A DNA stretch of 64,000 nucleotides from Crambe crambe (lineage: Eukaryota > Porifera > Demospongiae > Poecilosclerida > Crambeidae), in contig OZ004589.1 of the NCBI GenBank assembly GCA_963924555.1, positions 744,001 to 808,000 of the forward strand, read 5' to 3'. The translations under genes were made by a program, and so were the position numbers. Positions 35,040 to 44,912 of this stretch are shown here, piece after piece; the stretch's first letter is position 1, and every line of letters begins with the position of its first letter. The notes under the pieces are model-generated. The model ran no database searches and was not told where the DNA came from. It saw only the letters and a program-made list of their open reading frames with translations.

Positions 35040-35336
35040 AAAAAAAAGGATTGGAACATAAGTTCGAAGCCGAGATCAGCAGATGGACAGAAGCACTGAA
35101 GACCACCCAAGGACTGCAGCTGGAGGAGCAAAGAAGGTAAGAGGGTAATGGTGGTCATCATTCACACTTGCTTCCATTAGGATCCCCTTACACTTTGAAG
35201 TTACCACTCCAGCTGAGATGGAGGCGTGGTCCAGACATGCCATATCCTGACATGACATGTACATATCCTCTCTTCGAAGAGAGGATATGTACAGTCTATG
35301 ATGGTCCAGCAAAAGGTTTATGTTGGGGGAGGAAAT
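35040..35336 (+). pseudogene. Second copy of the degenerate Kelch start
   Basis: Counterpart of 14703-14997, with exon 6-like sequence, the Kelch exon start and the 36-bp palindrome at 35258-35293. Similarity ends at GGGGAGGAAAT, the right-hand edge of the 1.9-kb segmental duplication. Confidence 0.8.
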
Positions 35337-35444
35337 TATGGCAATCCATTCATGACAAAAATATCAAATATTGCAATATTAAGTGCAAATTAAGTATTAA
35401 GTGCAAACTGTGTAAGTCTTGACTTCAAATTTAAAGTATCAAGT

Positions 35445-35660
35445 CCAAATCAATATTCAAGTTCAAATTCACCAGTCTCGAGTCCAAATTCACCAGTCTC
35501 AAGTCCAAATTCACCAGTCTCAAGTCCAAATTCACCAGTCTCAAGTCTAAATTCACCAGTGTCAAGTCCAAATTCACCAGTCTTAAGTCCAAATTCACCA
35601 GTCTCAAGCCAAATTACCAGTATCAAGTCCAAATTCACCAGTATATCAAGTCCAAATTCA
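35445..35660. repeat. Minisatellite, 21-22 bp unit
   Basis: About nine to ten head-to-tail copies of CAAATTCACCAGTCTCAAGTC with small changes; the last units are degenerate (to about 35720). The short ORFs through it are a by-product of the repeat. Confidence 0.85.
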
Positions 35661-35720
35661 AAAAAGGTCAAAAGTTCGATACGCAGTAGCTATCAAGTAT
35701 CAAGTCCAAAAGTAAAATCT

Positions 35721-36640
35721 CAAGTGCAATCATCAGTGGAGTCCAAAGGGTGTCCATAAAGGGTCAAAGTCAAGCACGAACAAACTCGTGTTGTTATTAT
35801 TTGTTGTTGTTGTTATTGTTGTGCATAAAACTAATGGACACACTGCGCATGCGCCCCCAAGACTAAAGAGGAAGATGATGATGATTTTGTAGCCCCTCCA
35901 CAGCATCATACAACAGGGGAGGTACCTTCAGAAAAATGAAGCTGCATAAGCAAGCAATAAAGTAGCTATAATACTCATACTCAACAACTAGGTTTTTGTT
36001 ATGCTTGATACTTGGCTTGCTATTATTTGCGCTCAGCTGCAAAATCCCTTCATAACACTTTTCTATAACCTCCATCACTCTCCTTTTATTCCACACAGAA
36101 TTAATATCTTCCAGCCTTGTACAATTCTATCCTCCTCCTCCCTCTTAGAACTACTTGTCCTAATCAACAAGGATGATATCCCTGCTGCAGTGCAGCTTCT
36201 TGCATGATGGCTGAGTTACTGGTCTGGTATAAGGACATACGGGGATCTCCTTCGGGCTGTAGGCTTTAAAAGAAAATATTATCTATGGAAGCCGAGAAGG
36301 GCAATTTTTCACCGATTGACGATCCCGACACTGAAATCCCGACAGCCAACACCCCGGCCAGCCCCTCCCCCGCTCCGCGCGCGCTAGATCGATGGTATAC
36401 ATGGTGCGCATTAACCAGACTACCACAGATAATAATACTAGACACTAGCGCCTAGAGATAGCCTCGTCCCCCCAAGGCCTCTTTAATTAAAAGGGAGGGC
36501 CTGGGGACGAGGCTACCTAGAGACGGGTGCCAGTTGACCTTTGACCCCAAGGCTAGTAAAGTTTATTGCGCATGCTCTAGTTGCTAGCTAGCTATGTACA
36601 GTAGCATTAGTTATATAGCTAGAATAGAGTAGATTCCAGG
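35721..36640. other. Spacer without a supportable gene
   Basis: Contains a TTG-rich run (35790-35825), a CGCATGCG box, and the palindromic element at 36459-36515. Open stretches at 35863-36207 have no recognisable protein features. I see no gene. Confidence 0.5.
36459..36515. repeat. 57-bp palindromic element
   Basis: TAGCCTCGTCCCC at the left pairs with GGGGACGAGGCTA at the right. Inner blocks CCAAGGCCT...TTT and AAAAGGGAGGGCCT extend the pairing around a TTAATTAA centre. It is flanked by CCTAGAGA and CCTAGAGAC, a possible short target duplication. It is probably a tiny fold-back element. Confidence 0.65.
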
Positions 36641-36763
36641 ATGTAACTGTCAGTTACGAAAGAATGACTCCAGATTTGAGCCCACTGCTTCAAAAAACAC
36701 CTGGATGGTAGACAGAATTATGGAAGCCGAGCTAGAAGGGCCGATTGAAGTCCCGATCCCGAC

Positions 36764-36818
36764 AACGAAATCCCGACAACGAAACTCCGACAACGAAATC
36801 CCGACAACGAAATCCCGA
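36764..36818. repeat. Short minisatellite, 14-bp unit
   Basis: Four to five copies of CCCGACAACGAAAT or close variants, ending exactly where nexin homology begins (GAGGTCATCCAGTG). A related CCCGACA motif occurs at about 36328-36350. Confidence 0.75.
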
Positions 36819-37720
36819 GAGGTCATCCAGTGTTCTCTCTGCCTCCACACCCACCTACAAGTAGACACACAGACACACAAGAGGGGGAAAGGATAGGGTA
36901 TCATTTTGGGATCTGCGAAAAAACATCATGGGAAAGATTGTTTTACCTTTTGTAAATCGTCTGCTAATTTTGGCAGTTTCTGTAACTTCCTAGCATTGGC
37001 AGCCTGCATAGTATAGTTGCATAACATATCACATGACCTGATACTTATGCTCCTCACCTCATCATGGACCGTCTTCTTCTTCTCTCTTTCCTCCCCTGCC
37101 TTCTCCTTGTCCAGCTGTAAACCATCTCTCCTTTGCACAGCAGACTACAAGCACAAGGTCATGTGACCATTGGATTGGTAATTTTTACACACGTACCACT
37201 CCAGAGGCACAGTACAGCTGGTACTCCTTAGAAGCAGCAATCAGAGAGAGGGCATTCTTCTCATTCTGGAACCAAAAAATAAATGACACTTTTATCGTAC
37301 AATTTCTTGTTACGTATGAGAAATATATATCTTTGATGGGAACTAGATTATTAGAACTATATGAAAGGAGTACGAATCTTATCCGTTTGGTCAGTTAATG
37401 CTATTAACTATGTACGATATCTGCTAGAATGCCTAGATCCACAGGGCCCATTTTTTTTGCTATCTCCTAGGGGGTGAATACTATTATAACTAGTACAAGT
37501 CATTTGAACAAACTAATTAAGAAAAAGGTATGCTTAATCAAAGGTACGTACTTTAAAAAAACATTTCTTAGATCTTTCTACTAACCAGAGTCTTTGAGGT
37601 ACTGTCACATGTGTCCACGCAAGATCCCATCCTCCGAATGCAGTGGACCAACTGGGGTTCATTGAGGGACCACTGGACGAGGGAGGCTGAGAATTCCTCC
37701 AGGTTGGAGATTTACTTACT
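36819..37720 (-). pseudogene. Broken sorting nexin copy S7
   Basis: It keeps, in order on the minus strand, pieces of the exon for RRMGSCVDTCDSASKTL-like sequence (37585-37710), NEKNALSLIAASKEYQLYC (37200-37270), the LQLDKEKAGEEREKKK exon (37060-37145), ANARKLQKLPK (36945-37000), and the first bases of the AERTLDD exon (36820-36857), where it ends in the minisatellite. A 130-bp insertion of unknown type sits near 37330-37480. Confidence 0.78.
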
Positions 37721-37967
37721 GGTAATCAATGAACCTCTCAGGGTTTTCCATGTTCAATCAGGTTTAGTACTGTGGTCAGGTTTCTTCTCAGTCTTTTCCT
37801 TGCCACTGGGATAATAGCTATGCTGAGATGGCCCTGAGGGAGGATGAGTGATATGGTTGCTTACAAGTGTAGGAGTTCTTGTGTGACCCAAAGCTCACCT
37901 TCTCTTTTTGCACTGGTGAACTCAGTGATCCTTACCAGACGTCCTGGCACGCCCTTTACAGCTTTTG
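37721..37967. other. Chimeric nexin/RBM48 junction upstream of K9
   Basis: A fragment of nexin linker exon and intron (TTGCCACTGGGATAATAGC, then GATGAGTGATATGGTTGC) is joined to GTAGGAGTTCTTGTGTGAC, a remnant of RBM48-like exon 2, and then directly to the kinase leader. The same junction precedes K6 (24240-24424). It presumably supplies the K6/K9 promoter. Confidence 0.65.
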
Positions 37968-40900
37968 ATGGCATTCTTGAGGAGACGTGGTGTGGCTGAT
38001 GCCTTCAGAAACAACCGCCATCTACAGCAGTTTATGCTGACTGATGTCACTCCAACTGGCAAGGTTCTGGGAACAGGCTCTTTTGGTTCAGTGGAAGAGG
38101 TCAGTGGTCCGTTACATGTCTACAGGGGGGAATTCCCTGCTATAGACTGGTAATGAACTGCTGTTCTTCCACAGGTGAAGTACCAGCATCTAGTGTGTGC
38201 TGGTAAGAAGCTCCATGAAGCTCTCATAGAAGCTGGCAATGAAGGAGTGGCCGATGTCATCAGAAAGTACGAGCAGGAGTGCCAGTTGATGTCCAGCCTC
38301 CGTCACCCAAACATCACCCAGTTCCTTGGTCTGTGCTTCCTCCCAGGGACTCAGCTGCCTCTACTGGTGATGGAACGACTGGAGACAAGTCTTGACGACC
38401 TGCTGGAACACATGCCTGGCCTACCTCTCTCCTTAAAATGCTCTGTCCTGGTGGATGTGGCCAGTGGACTGGTCTACCTCCACAAGAGGACACCTCCAGT
38501 CATTCACAGGGACTTGACTTCCAGAAATGTCCTCCTCACCTCCTCTCTGGTGGCCAAGATCACAGACATGGGAAACTCCCGGATTGTCAACACGAGGCCT
38601 GATCAGATGGCTAGGACACTCACACAGTTGCCAGGGACACTGGTATACATGCCTCCAGAGGCCATGAGTGCCACTCACCGCTATGGACCATCCCTGGACA
38701 TCTTCTCCTTTGGCCACCTTGCCCTCTACACTGTAACACAGGTTAGTAGCCACACTCAATATTAACATGCACTCATCATTCCTATCATTAGATATTCCCT
38801 GGCAACCTTCTTGAGAGCACTTTCCTTAATCCTGACAACCGTCAAGATATCCGAGCCAGAACTGAACTAGAACGTCGAGGAGAATACATTGAGTTACTAG
38901 AGCATGAGATTGGTGTGAAACACCCTGTCCTAGTCCAGCTGATCAAGCAGTGTCTGCACAATGCTCCAGCTGAAAGACCAGCCATTGAAGAGGTGCTGGA
39001 GAGACTCCAGAGGATGAGGGTGGAGGTAGAAGGAGGGTACGGTAGCAATCTGGTCAAACTGGATATTCATAAAGTACTTCTCTTGAAGGAAATGAAGATG
39101 AAGGACAGAAGAATAGAGGAACTAACTCAACATCAGGTGTGTACAGGAGGACTGACTAAACTTCTTAAATATAATTATCTGTTTGTGTCTACAGGAAGAA
39201 ATTGGAAGAGATTTCGAAGTAAGTAACTAGATGCTGTTTTATAGCAGTGAGTGAGTAACAGTTAATGTTTGTGCATAAAAGTTGAAGGAGAGAGATATTC
39301 AGCAGTTGCAGGCAGAAATTGTCACTAAGGATGATCAGATTCAGCAACTACAAACTGAAGTAGGAGCTCGTGATAGGCAACTCAGACAGATGCAGAGGGA
39401 GACAGAGGCTAAGGATGAACAGCTCCATCAATTGCAGAGGGAGGCAGAGGCTAGGGATGAACAGCTCCATCAACTGCAGAGGGAGGCAGGGACTAAGGAC
39501 GAACAGCTCCATCAACTGCAGAGGGAGACAAGGGTTAAGGACGAACAGCTCCATCAACTGCAGAGGGAGGCAGGGACTAAGGACGAACAGCTCTATCAAC
39601 TGCAGAGGGAGGCAGGGGTTAAGGATGAACAGCTCCATCAACTGCAGAGGGAGGCAGGGACTAAGGATGAACAGCTCCATCAACTGCAGAGGGAGACAGG
39701 GGTCAAGGAGGAACAACTTCAACAATTACAGAGGGAGAAAGAGGTATAGAGTAATCATTAATTGTGAGCAATGGACACTATGAATTCATCTCCTTCTGTA
39801 GTCCTGTCATTGCCAGTGGAAATTAACTACAACACTATTTCCATTTGACATGATGCAAACATTAAGAGCAGTACTAATTAGCTTCTTTTTTTTTCTTTTT
39901 TTTTTAAGGAATGGGAACACAGGCTCCAGAATGCATTGCAGAGTGAAGAAGCTGAGATCTGCAGACTGACAGAAGTACTGAGGGCCACCCAAGAACTGCA
40001 ACTAGAGGGAACAAAGAAGGTAAGAGGGTGATGGTGGTCACATTCAATGTCCCATTCACACTTGCTTCCATCAGGAACCCCTTACATTGAAGTTACCGCT
40101 CCATCTGAGATGGAGGCGTGGTCCAAACATGCCATTAGGGAAGGGAGAATACGTACAGTCAGTGATGGTCCAGCAAAAGGTTTATGTTGGGGGAGAACAC
40201 ACCACCTCGTATGCTGCCCACCATGATGATTACATAGTCATGGAGTATGACACTCTCTCAGGGAAATGGGACACGTTACCTCCATATAGAGCACGTTATT
40301 TTGGGATGGCAAAGATCAACAACCAACTTGTCTTAGTGGGTGGACATGAACAAGACAGTAGAATAAAATTACTGGGTACATGGAGAGCTGAAAGCAAGGA
40401 ATGGACACACCCCTATCCTGAAATGCCCACAGCACGTTCACAATGCTCTGCAGTTACATATAACAAATGGTTGATGGTGGCTGGAGGGAAGTCGGAACAA
40501 GAAAATTATCTCTCATCAGTTGAGATCATGGACACTATCAATAAGCAATGGTACACTGGACCTCCAACTCCAACAGCATGGACTAGCATGAAGACAGCTA
40601 CAGTAGGTGACACGTGTTACTTCATGGGTGGGTATACAAGCGAAAAGGGGGAATTTTTTGGTATTATTACTAATAAAGTGTACAGTGTGTCCCTCTCAGC
40701 TCTAACATCTCAACTGCTCAATCCAAAGAGTGCTACAAAGGGGAAAGGTCAGATCTGGAAGGAGGTGTCTGAACTGCAGGTTTTCCTGTCCACTCCACTC
40801 TCCATCAATGGCTCTCTACTTGCATTGGGTGGATGGAAGGATCATGAAGTAATAACTGCAATTCACCTCCACCAACCTGAGACTAGGGAGTGGGTGAAAG

Positions 40901-41034
40901 TTGGAGACTTGCCACCTCAGCATTATCAGTGCACCAGTGTGATGATCTCAGACAGAGAGATATTAGTGGCTGGAGGTTGCCAAAATGTAACAGAAACAGG
41001 ACTTAAGAGAACTGACATTGCAGTAATAGAGTAA
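37968..41034 (+). CDS. Kinase-coiled coil-Kelch protein, copy K9 (complete, longest coil)
   Basis: Exons are 37968-38099, 38175-38741, 38792-39136, 39195-39218, 39282-39743, 39909-40019 and 40075-41034; 866 residues. The kinase is of the K6 subtype (PPEAMSATHRYGPSL, IFPGNLLESTFLNPDN). The coil exon is 154 codons, with eight perfect-length 14-residue units. The Kelch half changes character: its start (GGEHTTSYAAHHDD) resembles K2, and from blade 4 it is almost identical to K7. Its stop is 87 bp from the stop of the intact sorting nexin on the other strand. The mosaic argues for repeated exchange between copies. Confidence 0.91.
39402..39737 (+). repeat. 42-bp coding tandem repeat (coiled-coil units)
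   Basis: Eight consecutive 42-bp units each encode a 14-residue double heptad of the form EAGTKDEQLHQLQR. They differ mainly at three positions (AGT, TRV, AGV, TGV). Other copies have fewer units (exon length 53 to 109 codons), as expected from slippage or unequal exchange in frame. Confidence 0.93.
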
Positions 41035-41089
41035 TTATCTTTTTGTATGGTTTTTTAAAAATATTTTGTTAGCTGAAAATAATTCACAC

Positions 41090-41122
41090 AATAAAAATGG
41101 ACACAAATTATATTCTTTTATT
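41090..41122. terminator. Facing poly(A) signals of K9 and the sorting nexin
   Basis: AATAAA for K9 lies at 41090-41095 (plus). The nexin signal is at 41122-41117 (minus) and begins inside its own TAA stop codon. Both 3' ends share about 90 bp, so the mature transcripts very likely overlap. The same layout is repeated after K1 and K7. Confidence 0.65.
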
Positions 41123-44100
41123 TAAGTGAAGAGGTCAGGTGATTCTGATCTTTCTAAGTCAACGTTCTTGTACATTGGTGTGTGTGAGGTGGTGGGGGCA
41201 CCTTCATTCCCTTCCACTCCATCAGTAGGGGAGGACAGAGACTGACAAGTCCCCTCGTCCTTCAAAAAGTCAGGGGGCGAGAACAAGGAGCTGGGGGCCC
41301 TCAATAATCCCAGAACCCCCTCCCACTCATCACAGCACTGGGAAAAACAAAGTGTTTCACACACAAACTTGGAGCAGCTGAACTAAACATACCTTCTGGT
41401 GGTAGGCAATGTGGTTGTCAGCAAATACTGACATGACCTTTCCAAGCTCCTTGTTCTTAGCTTCCTTCCACTTCTCAATGTCCACTCGAAGCTGCTCGTT
41501 GGCGATGGAGAGGTCATCCAGTGTTCTCTCTGCCTCCACACCCGCCTACAAGTAGACACACACACGGAAAGAATAGGGTATCATTTTTGGATCTGTGAAA
41601 ACCATCATGGGAAAGATTGTTTTACCTTTTGTAAATCGTCTGCTAATTTTGGCAGTTTCTGTAACTTCCTAGCATTGGCAGCCTGCATAGTATAGTCACA
41701 TGACCTGATATTTATGAATGAATATTCCTCACCTCATCATGAACCTTCTTCTTCTTCTCTCTTTCCTCCCCTGCCTTCTCCTTGTCCAGCTGCAAACCAT
41801 CTCTCCTTCGCACAGCAGACTGCAAGCACAAGGTCATATGACCACTGGATTGGTAATTTTTACACACGTACCACTCCAGAGGCACAGTACAGCTGGTACT
41901 CTTTAGAAGCAGCAATCAGAGAGAGGGCATTCTTCTCATTCTGGAACCAAAAAAAAAAAAAAAGAAGACACCTCTATCGTATGATTTCTTGATGTTGTGT
42001 GAGAAATTTATATATTTGATACTATTATAACTAATACAAGTCATTTGAACAATTAATATATAGTATGAAAGAGGTATGCTTAATCAAAGGTACGTACTTT
42101 CAAAAAACATTTCTTAGATCTTTCTACTAACCAGAGTCTTTGAGGTACTGTCACATGTGTCCACGCAAGATCCCATTCTCCGAATGCAGTGGACCAACTG
42201 GGGTTCATTGAGGGACCACTGGACGAGGGAGGCCGAAAATTCCTCTAGGTCGGAGCACAGTTCTTCACGTTCTGTGTGAATGCGAGATGCCACTCTTTCT
42301 ACAGCACCCAATTTATCCTCCAATTCTGCAAGAAGATACAGGGGGCATTCCCTGAGGATTTACTTACTGGTAATCAACAAATTTTATAGGGTTTTCCCCC
42401 CCAAAATGAGGTGAAGGTGGAATATTCTAATTAAAGAGCACATATGGTGCCCTAACCTTCGAAATACTTTGCCTCCTTAGCAAACTCTGGGTCAGGGTTC
42501 TTCAGTCTGAGTGAGTTTGCAGCCATCTTTATGGTGGTGGTGACACTTCCCAGGAGTTTACTGCCTCCTGATGTCGTCTCTGTCATGAAAGATGCAAACT
42601 GTTCCGGCCCAGCAGTGATGAACATCTTGAAGTGTCTGTCAAAGGAGAAGTAAGGGTGAGCTGCTAGGCGCTTCAAGAACTTGTTCAATGCTTGCTGACG
42701 CTCATTCAGGAACTCTTCACTCTTCTGGTCAAAGTAGCGAGCCAGCTGCTTCCCTGGAAGGGGCTGGGCAGGAGGGAGGAAAGAGAGAGTGTGATATGGA
42801 ATAACCTCCAATTGTGGACAATTTTTAGGATCAGAAAAAATTGTCTCTATTCATGTTTTACCGGCACAATGAGGGTAGATCTGTGTTTCTCCAACATCTC
42901 TCCAAGCCACTCAAAGTCACTGTACCTCCTCCACACTTCATAGTAGGACTTTTCAAACTGATTGGACGGCCGAGAAGACTGTGCAAACAAGAATAACCAG
43001 CAGAAAGGAATCAACTCTGACCAAAACACAGAATCTTGATCATAAAAGGTGGGGTCATTGTGCAACCATTTCACCAACCATATTTGCTTAAAGATCAGCT
43101 CTCTTACTTCTAACTTCTCTCTCTCTCTCTCTCTCTGAGATCAGAGATTACTCCCCTCCTTTGGACGAACCTGAGTGCATATTTTGTAGCTAATGTAAGC
43201 GTCAGAGGACTTTGCGTCTGGTTTCATCCCATTCCTCTCCCTCTCAGTAATGGCCACCACCAAATCCCAGTCTTGTCCATCTTCCAACATGGACACCTTA
43301 CCGAGTGCATCCTCCACTTCAGAAGACACACTACCACCATCTTGGGAGTGGTGAGGCAACTTTTTGCGAGGATGAGGCTTTGGTTTAGGCTTAACAACTT
43401 CGTCCACGTCATAGTCATACTCAGTTCTGATTGGTTCTTCTGTTGAGTCAGTCCTTTCCTTGCCACTGGGGTAATAGCTATTCTGAGATGGCCCTGGGGG
43501 GGGGGGGGGGGGGGGGGGGGGAAGTGATATGGTAATATAACAATATTTAAACATGTCCTGGCCTTTTGGGACACCAATGACACTTTATAGTACAGGATTA
43601 GAAGGGATATGTTGAAGATTCATGTGACTATCACATGAGTATCATTGATGAGTAAACTTAGATGTGATAGTTGAAGTCACCATATAAAGTACTATAATCC
43701 TGAATGAGTGATACAATGAAATGATAAGGGGGGAGGGAGGGACCAGCAAGCCAGTCCACTTGCGAGTTTAGGTCACATTTTAATTGAGATATCCCTTCTT
43801 CATGGGTTAACCATGCACACTCCCCCCTTCCCTGACACTCCCTCTTCACCCTCCTCCCCTTGACACACCCCCTCCCTTAATGCCCTCACCTGGACTGACA
43901 GGAGGGGACACAGTGACATAGGAACGAGAGTGATGCGAGTCACTGTCCTTCTCCTTGTCCAGCAAACGAGGACTGTTTTCCTCGCTCCCTGTCTCTGATC
44001 CTCCTCCTCCTCCTCCATCACTCTTCCTATCAAAGTACTCCATCACAGGCTCGACATCTTTGCTAAGGCCAGCTGCACTTGGCGAGGTCACTGTGGAGGT

Positions 44101-44471
44101 CCTGGGGCTGTTGATGTCCGAGTCAGTCAACCTTCTCTCCATTTCCCCCTCTTTCAGCTTCTCCTCACCCTCTGCATTGATGTAGCCATTCTCAGTGTGA
44201 TCTTCGTTCATCATCTCTTCCAGATCTACAAATAGAAATATTAAGCTTTACAGGTTTTGATCACAGCTACTCTCCTACTCTAAACACACACGGAGGAATC
44301 TCTTATCACTATGAAAGTTTAGAAAACTAGTAGAAATCGAACGATAAACTCTTACCCAGCTGGCTTGGGTTCTATGCTTACGCAATACTCTAGGTGCAGA
44401 GCAAAGGATACGTACTTTAATTCAAACTTACCATCTGGTGGAACTATATAACTGGCTTGCTTCACTCCCCT
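41122..44471 (-). CDS. Sorting nexin, PX-BAR type (SNX7/SNX30/SNX4-like)
   Basis: Minus-strand exons, 5' to 3': 44432-44471, 43890-44225, 43171-43493, 42862-42978, 42457-42763, 42132-42325, 41872-41940, 41733-41819, 41626-41682, 41393-41545 and 41122-41337; all phases agree. An acidic, Ser-rich N-terminal part precedes a PX domain (DAYISYKICTQ, then YYEVWRRYSDFEWL; phosphoinositide binding), then PLPGKQLARYF, and a helical BAR region ending CDEWEGVLGLL. Family members shape endosomal tubules. The C-terminal tail past the BAR region is about 60 residues. The true start is unclear: no ATG precedes 44471 in frame, and MMNEDH in the second listed exon is a fallback. It is probably the parent of all partial nexin copies. 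Its 5' end is head-to-head with STK11. Confidence 0.85.
43496..43521. repeat. Homopolymer G run forming a nexin splice-acceptor tract
   Basis: About 25 consecutive G on the plus strand, read as poly-C just before the CAG acceptor of the linker exon at 43493. Such a length is slippage-prone and might affect splicing. Confidence 0.75.
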
Positions 44472-44912
44472 CTGAGACAAAAAGGTCAATCCCTTACACT
44501 TTCCGACCACAGCACGTGGAATGACCACGCCCCTCCACCTAAATGCACAATATCATGTGATTATCACATGGTGTGTATCCGCGAGGCGAGTGCTGCTATT
44601 CATGAAAGGTGTCTCGAGTGGCTTTTTCACCTCCTTGACACAACCTAGCAAGCTTTTTTGTTTGCTGAGGGGGGCTTCAACAGTCAACTGAAGCTAGGGT
44701 AAGAGTTTTTTTTACTAAGAAGCTTTTGCTATCAAGTCTGGTAGTTGAGTTAGCTGTTGCTGTAGATAACTAGAATTCCAGTGATTTGTAGCAACTTGGC
44801 ACTGGTTCATGTGTGCTATCTATACATATAACTCACAACAGAAAGCTACTCTTTTAAAAGTTATTATCTTGTGAACACCCCAGGAGTGTATTTGAATGTC
44901 CCACGGCCATTC
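44472..44912. promoter_or_regulatory. Divergent 5' region between sorting nexin and STK11
   Basis: About 440 bp separate the first supportable nexin exon (minus) from the STK11 ATG (plus). It must contain at least the STK11 leader and probably the nexin first exon. I cannot place either start site. An out-of-frame ATG at 44896 precedes the chosen STK11 ATG. Confidence 0.5.

Larger units (their letters stand above)
33422..35336 (+). repeat. Segmental duplication, derived copy (partner 13083-14997)
   Basis: Both copies are the same length to within a few bases. The left junction joins Kelch-gene exon 6 to an unrelated nexin intron; the right junction leads into the minisatellite region. The intervening non-coding sequence (34465-35039) is also shared. 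Confidence 0.85.

Noticed and set aside
35863..36207. Small ORFs in the spacer after the minisatellite
   Set aside because: No recognisable motif, no splice context and no counterpart in the other modules.
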